The translations under genes were made by a program, and so were the position numbers. The notes under the pieces are model-generated. The model was not told where the DNA came from, did no database searches, and worked only from the letters and a program-made list of their open reading frames with translations. A stretch of 64,000 bases of DNA from Ramazzottius varieornatus (taxonomy: Eukaryota; Tardigrada; Eutardigrada; Parachela; Ramazzottiidae), in assembly GCA_001949185.1 (NCBI GenBank), contig BDGG01000003.1, positions 4,399,092 to 4,463,091 on the forward strand, read 5' to 3'. Of this stretch, positions 10,601 to 21,500 are shown piece after piece (positions within the stretch are counted from its first letter, which is position 1; every line of letters begins with the position of its first letter).

Positions 10601-12437
10601 CTGCAAACACTTCGTAGGTTTATTACTTGTCTAGCTTTCCTTCGAAGCGTGTTCTCTGATCGTTCGTCTCTGTGCAGTTATTTTACGTGGAGCGCCGAAA
10701 GCGAATCATCCCAGTCGTTTTCGAGAAGTTCAGCATGCCTGGTTGGATGACGACACTCATCGGAAACAAGGAAGTCGAGGTACGTACCCGAAAAGAGAAG
10801 GTCGGCAAACAAACTCGACCAGATGGTTTTCGCAAGTTGCGCACGTCTTGGTTTTATTGGCTGAAAGTTTGCGCCACTTGCAAAAACGATCTGCCGTATC
10901 ACACTTTCGAATATATATTCCGTGACTTCGAGCGGTTTTGTTTAGGATTGTCATGCGAAGAATTTCATCGATAGACTTCGTACAAAGCTGAACCGGGCAG
11001 TGAATCTGGATATGCACGCCGAGTGTGCTGAAGAGGACTTGTCAGAATCCAATATTCTAAAAGGGGTAACTTCTTCCGTTCTGTTCTGATCTGTTGAAAC
11101 GTGTTACCTGTTTGTAGTCTTTTGCTTGTTTCAGTTGAAGTTTCTTCATACCAACGGCATTCCTCCAGAGCGTTCAGTCTACATCTCCGGAAGTGGCTCT
11201 CATGGCTTGGAATCAGCATTTTTGAGCAGGTACACCATTACTTTTCTTTCTCCTTTAGCCGACTGTTGGTAATGCACAAGATGGTATTTTCAGGGAGATT
11301 GCGAACGAGCTGTCGAAGCTACCGAAGCTTTGCGTAGCGACCGGCGGTCTTCTTGGTGTAGGGCAGGCACTCAGTACGCAGTTTCTCGAAGCACGTAAGC
11401 ACAACCTCACTACGACTGGCCGGACGAAGCAGGAGGAATGTGTATACCACGTCCTTCCGTCCTATGAAGAATCGGTATGTGGAAACCGTAGCCTCAGCCA
11501 ATCGTTTTCCTTCCTCTGCTCGATAAAAGTTAGATGGGACGTGGGCAAATGAACTGAACCTGATCATGATATCAAGTGGCGCACATTATCATTGGTTTTG
11601 AATGGAACGGTGCGCCACTTGGGAAAACGATCTGGCTCATTTCATTCGCGTACGTCCCAGATGTGTACTGAAACCAGTTGGGTGACTTGAATTGGGACTT
11701 GTAGGATCAGAAAGAGATCGCTGATCAAAATGGTGATGGTACTTTCAACCCGGCACCAACGGGCAAAACATTCTTCGTGGGGAAAAGTCTTCGGGAACGA
11801 GAAACGGTGGTTGGTCGTTACTTCAAAGTCTGTATCCTCATTGACGGTAAGCTTTTCTCTTCCATATGCTTTACATAATTGATGGAAATTTTTCTGTGGA
11901 CTGATGCGACTAATTTGTCCAAGCAGGTGATACACACGCTGCTCATGAAGCTACCGAGGCCATCTGGGCGGACAACGTGGTTTTACCCATCCTCAAAAGT
12001 GGTGGGGCTGCTGGAGGAGACTACGACTTCCGGATGGACAAGGTACGCCAGTGTTGATTGGGGGAATCGTCTTTCCGTATTTTTCTCTTTGTGAAACTTG
12101 ATCGTACTAAATTAAGATTGAGCTGTTTCTACCTGTGGTGCTGGTGTAGGCTCCGGCTGGTGTGAGTGAGGAACATTGGGCTGTCATCCGGTCGAAAGAG
12201 TCTGCAGATAGCGACATCGCGGTTGCCGTCAGAGAGATTGTGGCTGGTCTTTTGCCCAAGACGAAAGACGGAAAGAAGCCCAGAACACCTCGAACTCCCA
12301 AAAGTAAAGCTCAAGTACCGCTTACGCCTTCATCGTCCTACTCGTTACGCGATCGCACTGGCCGAAAGCGCATCTTCGAAGAAGACTCTCCCATCACCGA
12401 AGAGGGCTCTTCCACTCTTTCCAACTCAAAGTTTTGA
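7697..12437 (+). CDS. TIR-TIR-SLOG multidomain protein
   Basis: Seventeen exons keep phase throughout: 7697-7850, 7917-8070, 8145-8233, 8333-8442, 8541-8833, 8894-9201, 9399-9518, 9701-9891, 9968-10090, 10302-10613, 10678-10779, 10946-11065, 11135-11229, 11294-11474, 11705-11846, 11927-12042, 12150-12437, for about 965 residues. Residues 1-300 match no family I know. TIR1 (about 305-410) has KKFLISY, VFLDFENIVCGMDW, and WTNRE before the KKIVVPV strand; that Glu sits where NADase TIRs such as SARM1 carry the catalytic Glu. TIR2 (about 500-650) has PLIVVCAHPSQ, YDIW, a Ser-rich insert and RRKRIIPVVF, with no Glu at the matching position. From about 700 to 905 lies a SLOG/LOG-like Rossmann domain: SVYISGSGSHG, VATGGLLGVGQ, GKTFFVGKSLRER, then GDTHAAHE where LOG proteins have GGxGTxxE. 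The tail is basic (KKPRTPRTPKSK). The start ATG follows a TTTTGCAG acceptor, suggesting a 5'UTR intron. In NAD-cleaving immune systems TIR enzymes make signals read by SLOG sensors; here both would sit in one chain. The function is inferred. Confidence 0.85.
9233..9352. repeat. Palindromic element, full monomer
   Basis: Near-complete copy in the TIR gene intron 9202-9398: GCTCGACAAACAAGCTCGAC end, AAGTGGCGCAC, spacer, GTGCGCCACTTGG, then GGTCGAGTTTGTTAGCCGAG. Confidence 0.9.
10145..10245. repeat. Palindromic element, diverged monomer
   Basis: In the TIR gene intron 10091-10301. Both core arms are present (AAAGTGGCGCACA and GTGCGCCACTGG); the outer arms are eroded. Confidence 0.75.
10803..10902. 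repeat. Palindromic element, monomer
   Basis: In the TIR gene intron 10780-10945: GGCAAACAAACTCGACCAGA outer arm with mutated cores AAGTTGCGCACG and TTTGCGCCACTTG. Confidence 0.85.
11566..11640. repeat. Palindromic element, one outer arm lost
   Basis: In the TIR gene intron 11475-11704: cores CAAGTGGCGCAC and GTGCGCCACTTGG, with the right GAAAACGATCTGG arm only. Confidence 0.8.
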
Positions 12438-12950
12438 ATCTCACGTCAATATATCGTAATACTTTTTCTTGTTCAGTTAACTTTGTCCATAATTCCATAA
12501 CGTATTAATTTTTCGTTCGTTTTTTGTTGAGTTGAGTTTTACAGCGATTCAACTTAATATTCGATCACTTTCCGATTCTTCGCAGAAGTTCCTAGCGCTA
12601 GCTTTCCTGATGTTTTTATTGTGGTTTGCAGCTTGAAGAAAGATCGTTTACATTTTCTGAACGTAGCTCTAAATTTTTGACGAAGTTGTTAGTAACATAT
12701 TTGTTCGGCCCTTTTTTGGCCATCCATCAAACAGAAAAATAAATGTTGAAAAACGTGTGAGGCACTTGAAAACAACCCTTCGCCTTTTCGGATAAATACA
12801 AACGTAATTCCATCTAACGGAAAAATTCACAAACGAAAAGACAGTATAGTCAAACCAGAACAATATCGAATCGACAGAGCCGAAACTGGAAATTTTGCCG
12901 GAAAAGATCAACCACACAAAGAAAGGCCAAATTTAATTTGAAAGAGTGTC
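12438..12950. other. Convergent intergenic spacer between TIR gene and Shc
   Basis: AT-rich spacer between two convergent genes, presumably holding both 3' untranslated regions. An AATAAA signal is visible near 12738-12743 on the plus strand; nothing else was recognised. Confidence 0.5.
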
Positions 12951-15146
12951 TTATGGAGCACAAGGAATAGGTCTAAGAAGGAAGATTTCTCGATCGCCAG
13001 AAAGGAGTGGTTCTCGCGAGGACAAGTGTACGTCAATGAGATGAGGAACCGACAGGAACTCTTGGTTCTTGGTACGAACTATCCCGTCATAGTCAACCAG
13101 AAGAATGTGTGTGCGAGTACCGAGATGAAAGCCACTGAGGACGTACTGTTGATGTGGAGCTGCTGGACCGTCAACTGTAGCTGAAGCACTAGCTCGCACG
13201 AGGAAGTCGCCGTCGTTTCTCAGTAAAGCTTCGGCTTCTTTGCGAGACATCTTGCCGTGGAACCAAGAGAAGGACTCGAGGTCCGGGTAGATGAAATGAT
13301 CCATGTTCCTCACATCGAATGGATCTGCAGAAAACATCCACCAGTCAAGAAACGCTACTTCAAAACGAGATGTGTCGGTGAAAATACAAAAGCTCGGCGA
13401 ACTAACTCGACAAGTTCTCTTTCCCAAGTGGCGCATGTTTGCCGTCTTGTTGGCTGGTGCCATGCGCCACTTGGAACAATCAACAAGGCGGTCTCCCGTT
13501 GTGGCGCACTTTTTCCGTGCTATCGGCTGGGAGCGTGCGCCACTTGGAGAAGCAAGCTTGTCGCATTTGTTTGGCTAGGTCCCACACCAAGTGGGGTTTG
13601 CTTATGAATTGACAGCAAGGTACCTCGGTTCTCCGCAAGTCGGTGAGAGGGCTGGGAACGTTTCGAAGGCTCCTTCTGAGTTTCCAGGAACTCGAGAAAG
13701 TCCTCGTTCTTCTTCGGTTTGTCATAGGCGGGCGAGTTCAAGTCGATCAGGTTGGCATCAGGACGGGACGAGCCACCCGGAAGAGTGTTCGTCGAGTTGG
13801 AGAGCTGCAACGCCTTCACTTCGGTACGGGTCTTTGAATTATCATTTGCCGGCTTGGAGTTTTCCTCGGCGTTCATTTCTGAAAGCACACACCACACTCT
13901 TGAATACTTTGATCCAAATAGAGACGAAACCCCACCAGATTGTCTGCCCAAGTGGCGCACGCTTCTAGCCAATAAAACTACGAACGTGCGCCACTTGGAG
14001 AACGATCTAGAGTTTGTTAGCGAGTTTCCAATCGATTTTGACGAGTCTTACCTGCGTCTGGTGCAACTTTACCCGGCATATCGTTGTAGTACTCGGCGTC
14101 AGCTGGCGGAAGTTTGGCCGGAGGTTTGCGTTTCTCCGCGGCAGGTGAGGATGTTGGCACGATGTCCGGAAGTTTGCCTGCTGTGCTGGTGGACAGTCGG
14201 ACCTCCGAGTTGGGTCGTGCGTGTTGATGGGGCTGGTCTCCACTGGTCTTCAGGTGCTCTTTGAAGCGCAGGTCAAACGCTTGACCGATGGTGGCCACGC
14301 AGTCTGCTGTGGCCGCCGTGCCACATTCGATCACGTAACACCAACGCGAAGAGCCACTTGCCTCGCCACCACCGCCGCTTTGCTCGTTGTTTTTGCCCAC
14401 GTAGGCCATAAAATCCATCGTTTCAGCGTCACCACCAGATGCAAAACTGATCTCTGGTATCTCGTGAGAGGCAATCATCTCGCCGTCGAGCGTGATAATC
14501 TGCATTACGAAAAACACATGGCTTGAAATTATCGTAAGTTTCATAACACATCAAAAAGAAATGAACCACGATTACACCTGCACACCGGAACCCCAGTGCC
14601 GCACACGCACCTAGCGTATGCCGGTGGTTGAAAGACAACAAACCCAACTAACCCACTTCAACCCGCGCGCGGCTACACCAACCACGTGCCGTGCTTCGTG
14701 ACGACGAATCAACAATTAAAATTCCATGCGTTTGATGCAAAAAATGAAAAACGAAAGAAATTTCCGTAAAAAATTCTAAAGATTTTTCCTACCTTCAAAC
14801 TGTCAACGCTGACGAAGAGATCGACGTCCGAGTTGGCATTGGTCAAGTCCACAGTACCCAGAACCTGCTGGATGCGCTTGTCCGTCTTGCGTTTCCTGGA
14901 AGAAGCTGTGATGCCTGTTGCCTCGCATACTCGCGCAATGCATTCCTTGGCCACCAGTGCGCGATCGCTGAATTCCAGAGTTCGCATGGATATGACAATC
15001 GACACTCTGCCCACGTAGCGAACACGGAAAGACTTGCCTTTACGTAACTGCTCCTCACTGGTGTTCCATTCTCGTTCCATCGTCTTGTTGCTGAAGCCGC
15101 CGTCGCTGTCCCGACTCAGATCACCAGCTGTTCCACGTAGAGGCAT
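12951..15146 (-). CDS. Shc: Shc adaptor protein (PTB and SH2)
   Basis: Four exons in phase, complement(12951-13324, 13624-13878, 14052-14499, 14793-15146), give about 476 residues. The PTB domain (about 25-215) contains SFRVRYVGRVSI, the ISFASGGD segment typical of Shc, and CYVIECG. After it comes YYNDMPGK at about 254, the duplicated tyrosine motif that Shc uses to recruit Grb2 after phosphorylation. A collagen-homology-like linker (NLIDL, DPFDVRN, adaptin-binding-like) leads to the C-terminal SH2 domain (about 368-476) with WFHGKMSRKEAEALL, GDFLVRAS with the FLVR arginine, and HILLVDYDGIVRTK. Shc acts at activated receptor tyrosine kinases at the plasma membrane, linking them to Ras. Only one tyrosine cluster was noted, as in invertebrate Shc. 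The 13325-13623 intron holds a double palindromic element. Confidence 0.95.
13395..13580. repeat. Palindromic element, dimer
   Basis: In the Shc intron 13325-13623: two hairpin units in a row (cores at about 13425/13465 and 13499/13538), sharing one left outer arm (CGAACTAACTCGACAAG) and one right outer arm (TTGTCGCATTTGTTTGGC). Confidence 0.85.
13932..14024. repeat. Palindromic element, monomer
   Basis: In the Shc intron 13879-14051: ACCAGATTGTCTGCCCAAG left part, GTGCGCCACTTGGAGAACG right part, ending GAGTTTGTTAGCGAG. Confidence 0.85.
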
Positions 15147-16170
15147 TTCCGCAGTTGGGAATCCGGAAATATCCGTTTGGAAGATTCCCCAAGGATCACA
15201 GACGCATCAAGATGAACTGAGCAACCTGAAAGAAATCCAAGAGTCAATGAAGTGAGAATCGCGTGAAGAAATCTGGTCGATGTCGTTCTCGGAATGGCCT
15301 CATATCAGTGAAACCAAAACAAGGCATCAACACCAGATGGCTTATCTGCATGGCCACTGTGCTGTATGTCATAACGCCCCACCCACCCATCTCGCACTAC
15401 GTATTACATGACAACATATACATTCACATCTGCATGCTCCCTGTTCCTCCTTCGGGGTCCACATGTCCCAATTGCCCTTTCTACTTACATAAACAATACG
15501 TTAGAGATCAAGAAGATGAAATACGCGGTAGATTAAGAAGTACAGTTCGCAAACGACACAAATATAAAGCGTGGTCAGCAGACGATCAATAGCTTACTAT
15601 GAGCCGGCTTGAGCACTTTACGTAAGATTTTCTATTTTGCCTAAAAGACCACGTGCAATGTCGTGCAGATTTTGCCGGATCCTCTTCGTCTAAACAATTC
15701 TCTTGGGCGACAATGAGAATATAGTTTAAGGGTGCCGGTTGCACGCTCTTGTTTAAAATCTCATATGAGTCATTCGAAGTATACCGCGTCTGCTTTTTGG
15801 GTGTGTATGTGACTCACCCAATTCTGCCGGCATTGCAGCTGCCGCAGCTCATCAGCCAACAGATGGTTATGGAATATGAATTTAGCTCATGGCGGCGCCA
15901 CGGCAAACCCTTTGCTTATGGAGATAACCGGAACATAATCTGTTAAAAAGATTACAGTGTGAATAAACATCCACGAAGTTTTATTTTTCGTTTGTTTGGT
16001 TTTTCTTGTTGAAGCACTATTCGTTTTCTAGAAACCGCTGCCTTCGTTCTTTCCATTTTCTACAAATAAAATTGCCCCATTGCGCTGTACAAAGAAGCTG
16101 AACTGAGCATCGAGATGTGGCAGCTTCAGAAGAATCACAGAAAAAATTCATTCAGACTGTGGGAAACTAA
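15147..16170. other. Intergenic stretch between Shc and KLHL10
   Basis: Upstream region of Shc and downstream region of KLHL10 (both minus strand). Short unrelated frames only; no gene or repeat recognised. Confidence 0.5.
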
Positions 16171-19100
16171 TCAAACAATTTCTTCCATGTCAACGTCAGA
16201 GTCCACATCGGCCAAGTGGCCATCGGTGGTTTCCTGCTCGTTCTCCCCGTCGAGTCTCGGCGCTTCCATGATGACCAGACTGTCTTCCTCTTTGAGCGTG
16301 GTTCCTCGTAGCGACTTGGGCACGTACGCGTCGACCGAGGGCCTTTCGATGTAAGAACCGATGTTCGGGATGTTCCCTACCACACAGGCGCTGAGAGCGC
16401 TGCGAAAAAGACTCATACTCGCGCACTCTTCCCACTCGTTGGTCTTCTCGTCGTAACACTCCACGTTGACGATAGCTACAAAGAGTCTTCCATGATTACA
16501 TTACCCTAACTTACCTTATGTTTCGCCGTAAGTCAATTAGAACGTCGGCAAATGATTTCACCCAGATCGTTTTCCCAAGTAGCGCATGCTCTCGACCAAT
16601 AACAGTGAGGGCGCACGTCACTTCGGAAACGATCTGGGTGAATTCATTTGCCGAAGCCCCAATTTACTTTTATCGCAGTTCTTACTTGTGACGCCGTTGA
16701 ATCCGCCCACTGCAAAGATTTTGTTGTCCAAAAGCTACAGACATAATGAAACGAATTAGTGACAAATAATTTACAGTGTCAGGAAAAAACGTGGGTGTAC
16801 TTGGACAGCGTAGTTACTCCGAGGATTGAGCATGTCTTTGATGGCGGTCCACTGGTTCGTTGCTGGGCTGTACCGCTCTCCGCTGAGCATTCGCGCTACC
16901 CCGTTGAAGCCGCCCACGGCGTAGATGTACCCGTTGAGAGCACACGCACCTACACCACTCCTCCGGTTCCTCATCGGCTGGATGAACTCCCAGGTGTCTA
17001 GGAGGGGGTCGTAAACTTCACCTGACTGCAGGCATTCCTGCCCATTGAACCCTACATCCCAGAACTTTACCAAAAGTTAGAAAATCTTTTTGTAATTTCG
17101 GAGCTCGGCAAACAAGCTCGACCACATCCGTATCCCAACTGACGCACTCTTCCAGTCAATATCACTGACAACTTGCGCCACTTTGTATAATCTTATCGAG
17201 CTTGATTTTTCAAGTGGCGCATACCTCCAGCCAATTTCAACGAGAGCGTACGTCACTTGGAAAAATGATCTGGCAAAGTCTTTTTGCCAAGCTGTCGTTT
17301 GAGAAAGTATCAGCCTCACCTCCAATCATGTAAATCTTGTCGTCCATAACACACGACGACCCGTCTGACCGCTGGGAATTCATGGATGCCACGAAGCGCC
17401 ACTGATTCTTGCGAGGAGAGTACCGTTCGACCGTTGCCTGCCTAGCCTGTCCTGTTCAAAACACGCATGATTTTACTGTGGAATGTGCTTTCATAGATTG
17501 TTCTACCAGAACGAAACGATTTCTCACGTGATTCTCCGTCGTACCCGCCCAGAGCATAAAGATGACCCTTCGCGGCTGTCACGCTGACGTAGCATCTTCT
17601 GGTCTGCATGGGCGAGATCTCTATCCAGGACCGGGTGGCGGGATCGAAGGCTCTACAAGTGTTGAAGTAGCTGATACCGTCGAACCCGCCGATGGTGTAG
17701 ATGAGACCGTTGAGCACAGCTAGACCGTGGTACGCCCTTGGTCCGTTGCGATCTCCCACGTTGGTCCTTATCCATCGGTCAGCTCGGCAGTCGTAGCATT
17801 CGATGAGGTTCGTTGGCGATCCACCTGACCAGCCACCCATCGCTGTTCGACCAAACAGAAAACAACCAGGTTGAAAATTTTTTTATGAAAAATCGGAATT
17901 GACTTGCGTGATATTTAATGATCACATTTCGGAACTCGGCAAACAAATTCCACAAGATTGTTTTTCCAAGTAATGCATAGTTTTAATGATACCGGCTGAA
18001 GGCGTGCGCCACTTGATCAATCTGATCTTGTCGAGTTCGACGGTTTTCGTGAGTGGCGCACCTTCTCGGTGTTAGTGACGGTGCGCCACTTGGCAAAGCG
18101 TTTGGCCGAGTTGGTTTGCAGGGCTGCCGTCTTTTCTTAAATTTTTACTTCGGAAATTTCGAAATTTATTTGTCGGTGGAAATTATGAACAGTGTTAAGG
18201 TTGGGTACGTATTGTGATTATTTTGGATATCGTATTATAGGTGTGTGTAAACCGTGAACCGGAAGTACCGAACATGATCTCATGCGGCGCTCTTGACCTG
18301 GTGATGTACACATCGTTTGGGTCTTGTTCCGGGTTTTTGTTGAGGTCAAGGTCGTAAATGTACTTTAGCGCCGATATGATGACCGGCTTGCATTCATTAT
18401 CAAACTCTTTCAGGTACGGACTGCTCTTGATCTTCTCCATGAAGTACTGCGAGTTTATTAAACCTGAACGAAGCGCCGGGAGAATCTGGATGATGGCTTT
18501 CTTCCTGCTCTCGCGATCCGTTTCGATCCACTGCACTACAACAACAGTCATCACAAAACAGTTTCAATTTAAATCAAAACGTAAAAAGTGATAAACTTAG
18601 GATGGGATCTCGTGACTTCGGTAAGTGAATGCATCCGGATCATTTGCCCAAGTGGCGCACGCGCTTGGACAATGACAATGAAAACGTGAGCCAGCTTGAA
18701 AAAGTGATCTTGCCGAGTAGCGAACGTTCTCATTCTTATTGGCCGAGAGTGTGCGCCACCTGGGATAACGACTTCGGAACTCGGTTAGATCGCTTTCTCA
18801 AGTGGCGCACTGTCCCGTTGTCGCTGGCTGAAACTCTGCGCCATTCGGCTGAATGATCTGGAGTACTCATTAGCCGAGGTCTCTGTTTATTGACAAATGT
18901 CCAAATGAAATATCAATATTATTTTTAGTTTGAATTTTATATGATCTTTTGATTGGACCAACTGCAGAGAGTTCCTCCACGCCGTCTACCAACCAATCGC
19001 TTCCCAAGCCTCTTCCTCCTTGCTGACGTTGAGCATGTCATGTTTCAGCAGGTTGATCAGTTCGTCAACGGTAATGTTGTTAAACGACGCCGTTCTCCTA

Positions 19101-19925
19101 ATCTCTGAGAAATTCTGGAGGAGATTTTTTAGGGCGTAAAACTTCAGCTCAGGTATGCCGATGGCTTCCGCGAACCGGTGTACTTCGATGGAGTTATCAG
19201 GGTCGATGTGATCTCGCATAAAGTCCACACAGGCATTCAACAAACCCAGCATGGAAAACATATCAGCGGCTATCAAAGCTTGCTGGACATTGTCAGCGTT
19301 GATGTTGGCTTTGCGGGTGTATGCATAGTCAACGAGAACCTCCATAAACTCTTTGGTTATATCCTGAAAATTCGTGATCCAACGATCCCCCCGATCGTTG
19401 GCGGCTTGGGCCGTCGGACGAAGAGGAGTGGTGAAAAGAGCTCGAAAATAAGGACTGCATGACGATAAGATAGCGCGGTGAACCTTCAACAACAATACAG
19501 ACGCATTACAACCAGACCAAAACGTGAAACTCGCGACCTCCGGTTAGCACTTCCGGTGGGGTTCTCTGCAACCTGCAGCTTCGGGAAACGTTTAGTTTCC
19601 GACACCAAAACGAACATACGGACTCTTTGCAACGCGAAAGAGTTAAGCAAGTTCAACAGACCGGCGCCGCGAGATTGTTCTCAGATTTTTCGAGTGACCG
19701 GAGTGAGAATTTCGATCAATAGAGCAATCCCGGTAACGGTGTAGGTAAAAATTCGAAATTAAAATTCGGGAATATTCCCATTGTTACCTTCAGATTGCCA
19801 TCTGCGAGGACTAATTCGGCATCACAGAGCTGGCCCATCTTACGCATATCATTGAGAAGTTCCAGCGCCTCGGAGGAGTACTTTTGGGATAAATCATAGC
19901 GCCGTTGGCCGAGTAAACTCGACAT
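16171..19925 (-). CDS. Klhl10: Kelch-like protein 10 (BTB-BACK-Kelch)
   Basis: Eight exons keep phase: complement(16171-16475, 16686-16734, 16801-17051, 17320-17451, 17528-17842, 18269-18535, 18994-19483, 19788-19925), about 648 residues (human KLHL10 is 608). The BTB domain (about 25-140) has MGQLCDAELV and VHRAILSSCSPYFRALF. BACK follows (about 145-280), with EAI|VQWIETD restored across the intron. Six Kelch blades follow with double-Gly motifs (GGWSGGSPTN, IGGFDGISYF, LGGYDGES, VGGFNG). The segments PRSNYAVQ and VECYDEKTNEWE, followed by SLFRSALSACVV, match KLHL10 rather than other family members. KLHL10 is a substrate adaptor for Cullin-3 ubiquitin ligases, needed in spermatid maturation in flies and mammals. 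The acidic tail (DVDSDVDMEE) is an addition. Confidence 0.92.
16541..16656. repeat. Palindromic element, full monomer
   Basis: In the KLHL10 intron 16476-16685: ACGTCGGCAAATGATTTCAC at the left and its complement GTGAATTCATTTGCCGAAG at the right; the core arms carry point changes. Confidence 0.85.
17103..17294. repeat. Palindromic element, dimer
   Basis: In the KLHL10 intron 17052-17319: CTCGGCAAACAAGCTCGACC left end, two hairpin cores (about 17140-17190 and 17212-17262), right end eroded. Confidence 0.85.
17934..18122. repeat. Palindromic element, dimer
   Basis: In the KLHL10 intron 17843-18268: CTCGGCAAACAAATTCCAC left arm and a right arm ending GAGTTGGTTTGC, with cores near 17965-18015 and 18053-18095. 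Confidence 0.85.
18617..18882. repeat. Palindromic element, trimer-like array
   Basis: In the KLHL10 intron 18536-18993: three hairpin-like units (arms near 18650/18690, 18715/18757, 18799/18838) between outer arms TCGGTAAGTGAATGC and GTACTCATTAGCCGAGG. Confidence 0.8.
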
Positions 19926-20457
19926 GACGCGCGAGCGGTGGCTGGCGCAGGCTCCTTAGCCCAAATGGGGGGTCGCTAGCGCTCTTCGCCGGACAATTGA
20001 GTAAAGAAAATAGTTCAGCAAATCTTAGGGAATAAGTGCTACTGGAACATCCCTGTCCTACTGGATGTTCAAACAGAAAAACACTCACAATCTTCCCACC
20101 GAAACGCTCCCCCGTACGCGTTCAAGCCGCAGAGTTGCTGGGCATACACGTGACCTTTACCTATCCAAACCTACACCGCTCGACCAAGGGCGAGCTCACA
20201 TCCCTTCTCGGCACGACCTCGCGGTCCTCATCAAGAGAATCACAACATTTTACCACCCTACAGGTCCGGTTGCGGAGACCGGCTAGTTGACCGAGGTTTT
20301 TATCTCGTATTTCGCACAACTCACCGGTCGGTTTGGATATCGATTCTGTTCCCGACTCCTTCTTCCGCTCGGTCAAGCGAAGAAATCTGGCGGTTGCTGC
20401 CGATCGTATGTCGAATTCGGACGTTTCGCATTCAAAAGCGCAATCCTGGCAGACGAA

Positions 20458-20567
20458 CGTCGGCAAACGGTCGTTGTCTCAAGTGCGCACGTTTCCATTG
20501 TTGACGGCTGAGAGCGCGCGCCACTTGGATGCTGTAATCAGTTTGGGTGAATACGTCTGCCGACGTC
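20458..20567. repeat. Palindromic element, monomer
   Basis: Outer ends ACGTCGGCAAACGG and TACGTCTGCCGACGT; the left core has lost two bases (CAAGTGCGCACG). Confidence 0.85.
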
Positions 20568-21143
20568 TCAAATGCTCATTGTAACATCATTTGTGAGGTC
20601 TTCTATATGAGTATGTGAAGCACGTCTTCTACCGCATCTATCGATAGATGCTCCGAAACATCAATGAGAGGTAAAACGGTAAAACCGAAGTTTATGAGCT
20701 GTGACAATTTCCAGAATGCAAAAGCCTCGGCCTCGGTGACCTGATGGTCACCACAATAAGACCTTGCACTGGTGGGGACCTCTGCTGGCAGTAAGCAGAC
20801 CTCTGAAGACCCGCAAAATATTCTCGCTACGCCGCATCTCTCTGTCGACGTCAGAAGCAAACATGGTGATCTCTGATCTCATACCGATCGAAAATGATCC
20901 TCCTTTAGACAGCATACTTCTCCCAAATATTCAATAAATATGCGCAACACCCTGCCCTGTGTCTCTCTTTTGTATTTACCGCTCGGGAACCCAGGCTTTC
21001 TTCTGCGGCATCCCCGAGGTCTCTCAGGGCTATCAAAAGGACGTTTTGACGCCGCTTAAGTCAACACTGTTTCTGTTAGTCGCAGCCTCATCCAGTTTCA
21101 GCCTTTTCTTCCTCGAATATCCCGTGGAATATCACTGCGATCG

Positions 21144-21211
21144 CGCTCTCCTTAGGATGTGTTCGATAATCTGCACACGCTCTCCTTAGGATGTGTTCGA
21201 TAATCTGCACA
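21144..21211 (+). repeat. 34-bp perfect tandem duplication
   Basis: The 34-mer starting CGCTCTCCTTAGGATGTG is present at 21144-21177 and again, unchanged, at 21178-21211. Confidence 0.95.
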
Positions 21212-21364
21212 AACAGCCGATATATTTTTATTTCGGCTTTTAAAGAAACGTCCCGTAGCGAATCTAGCACCACTCAGACCAGTCCAATGTTCATTTCTAA
21301 TTGTGATGGAGGAAGCACGTTCGTTCCTTATGTAGGTCGTGGGGAAATTTCATTGAACTGAACC

Positions 21365-21500
21365 GGATCCTTATCTCGAGTGGCGCAGGCTTCCACCCAC
21401 TACCAATGAGAATGTGCGCCACTTGAGTTAACGATCAGAGTCATTTCAGCGGCGAACAGTCTCATTGTTATTGGCTGAAACGATGCGCCACTTGGAAAAC
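21365..21500. repeat. Palindromic element, diverged dimer
   Basis: Cores GAGTGGCGCAGGC, GTGCGCCACTTGAG and GATGCGCCACTTGG; one inner arm has been deleted. Confidence 0.75.

Noticed and set aside
13480-13725. Open frames running through palindromic elements (peptides like CRRLVGWCHAPLG)
   Set aside because: Such frames recur wherever the element occurs, on both strands, and are by-products of the repeat.
20603-20860. 85-codon minus-strand open frame with a hydrophobic end
   Set aside because: No homology recognised, no splice partners; treated as chance.
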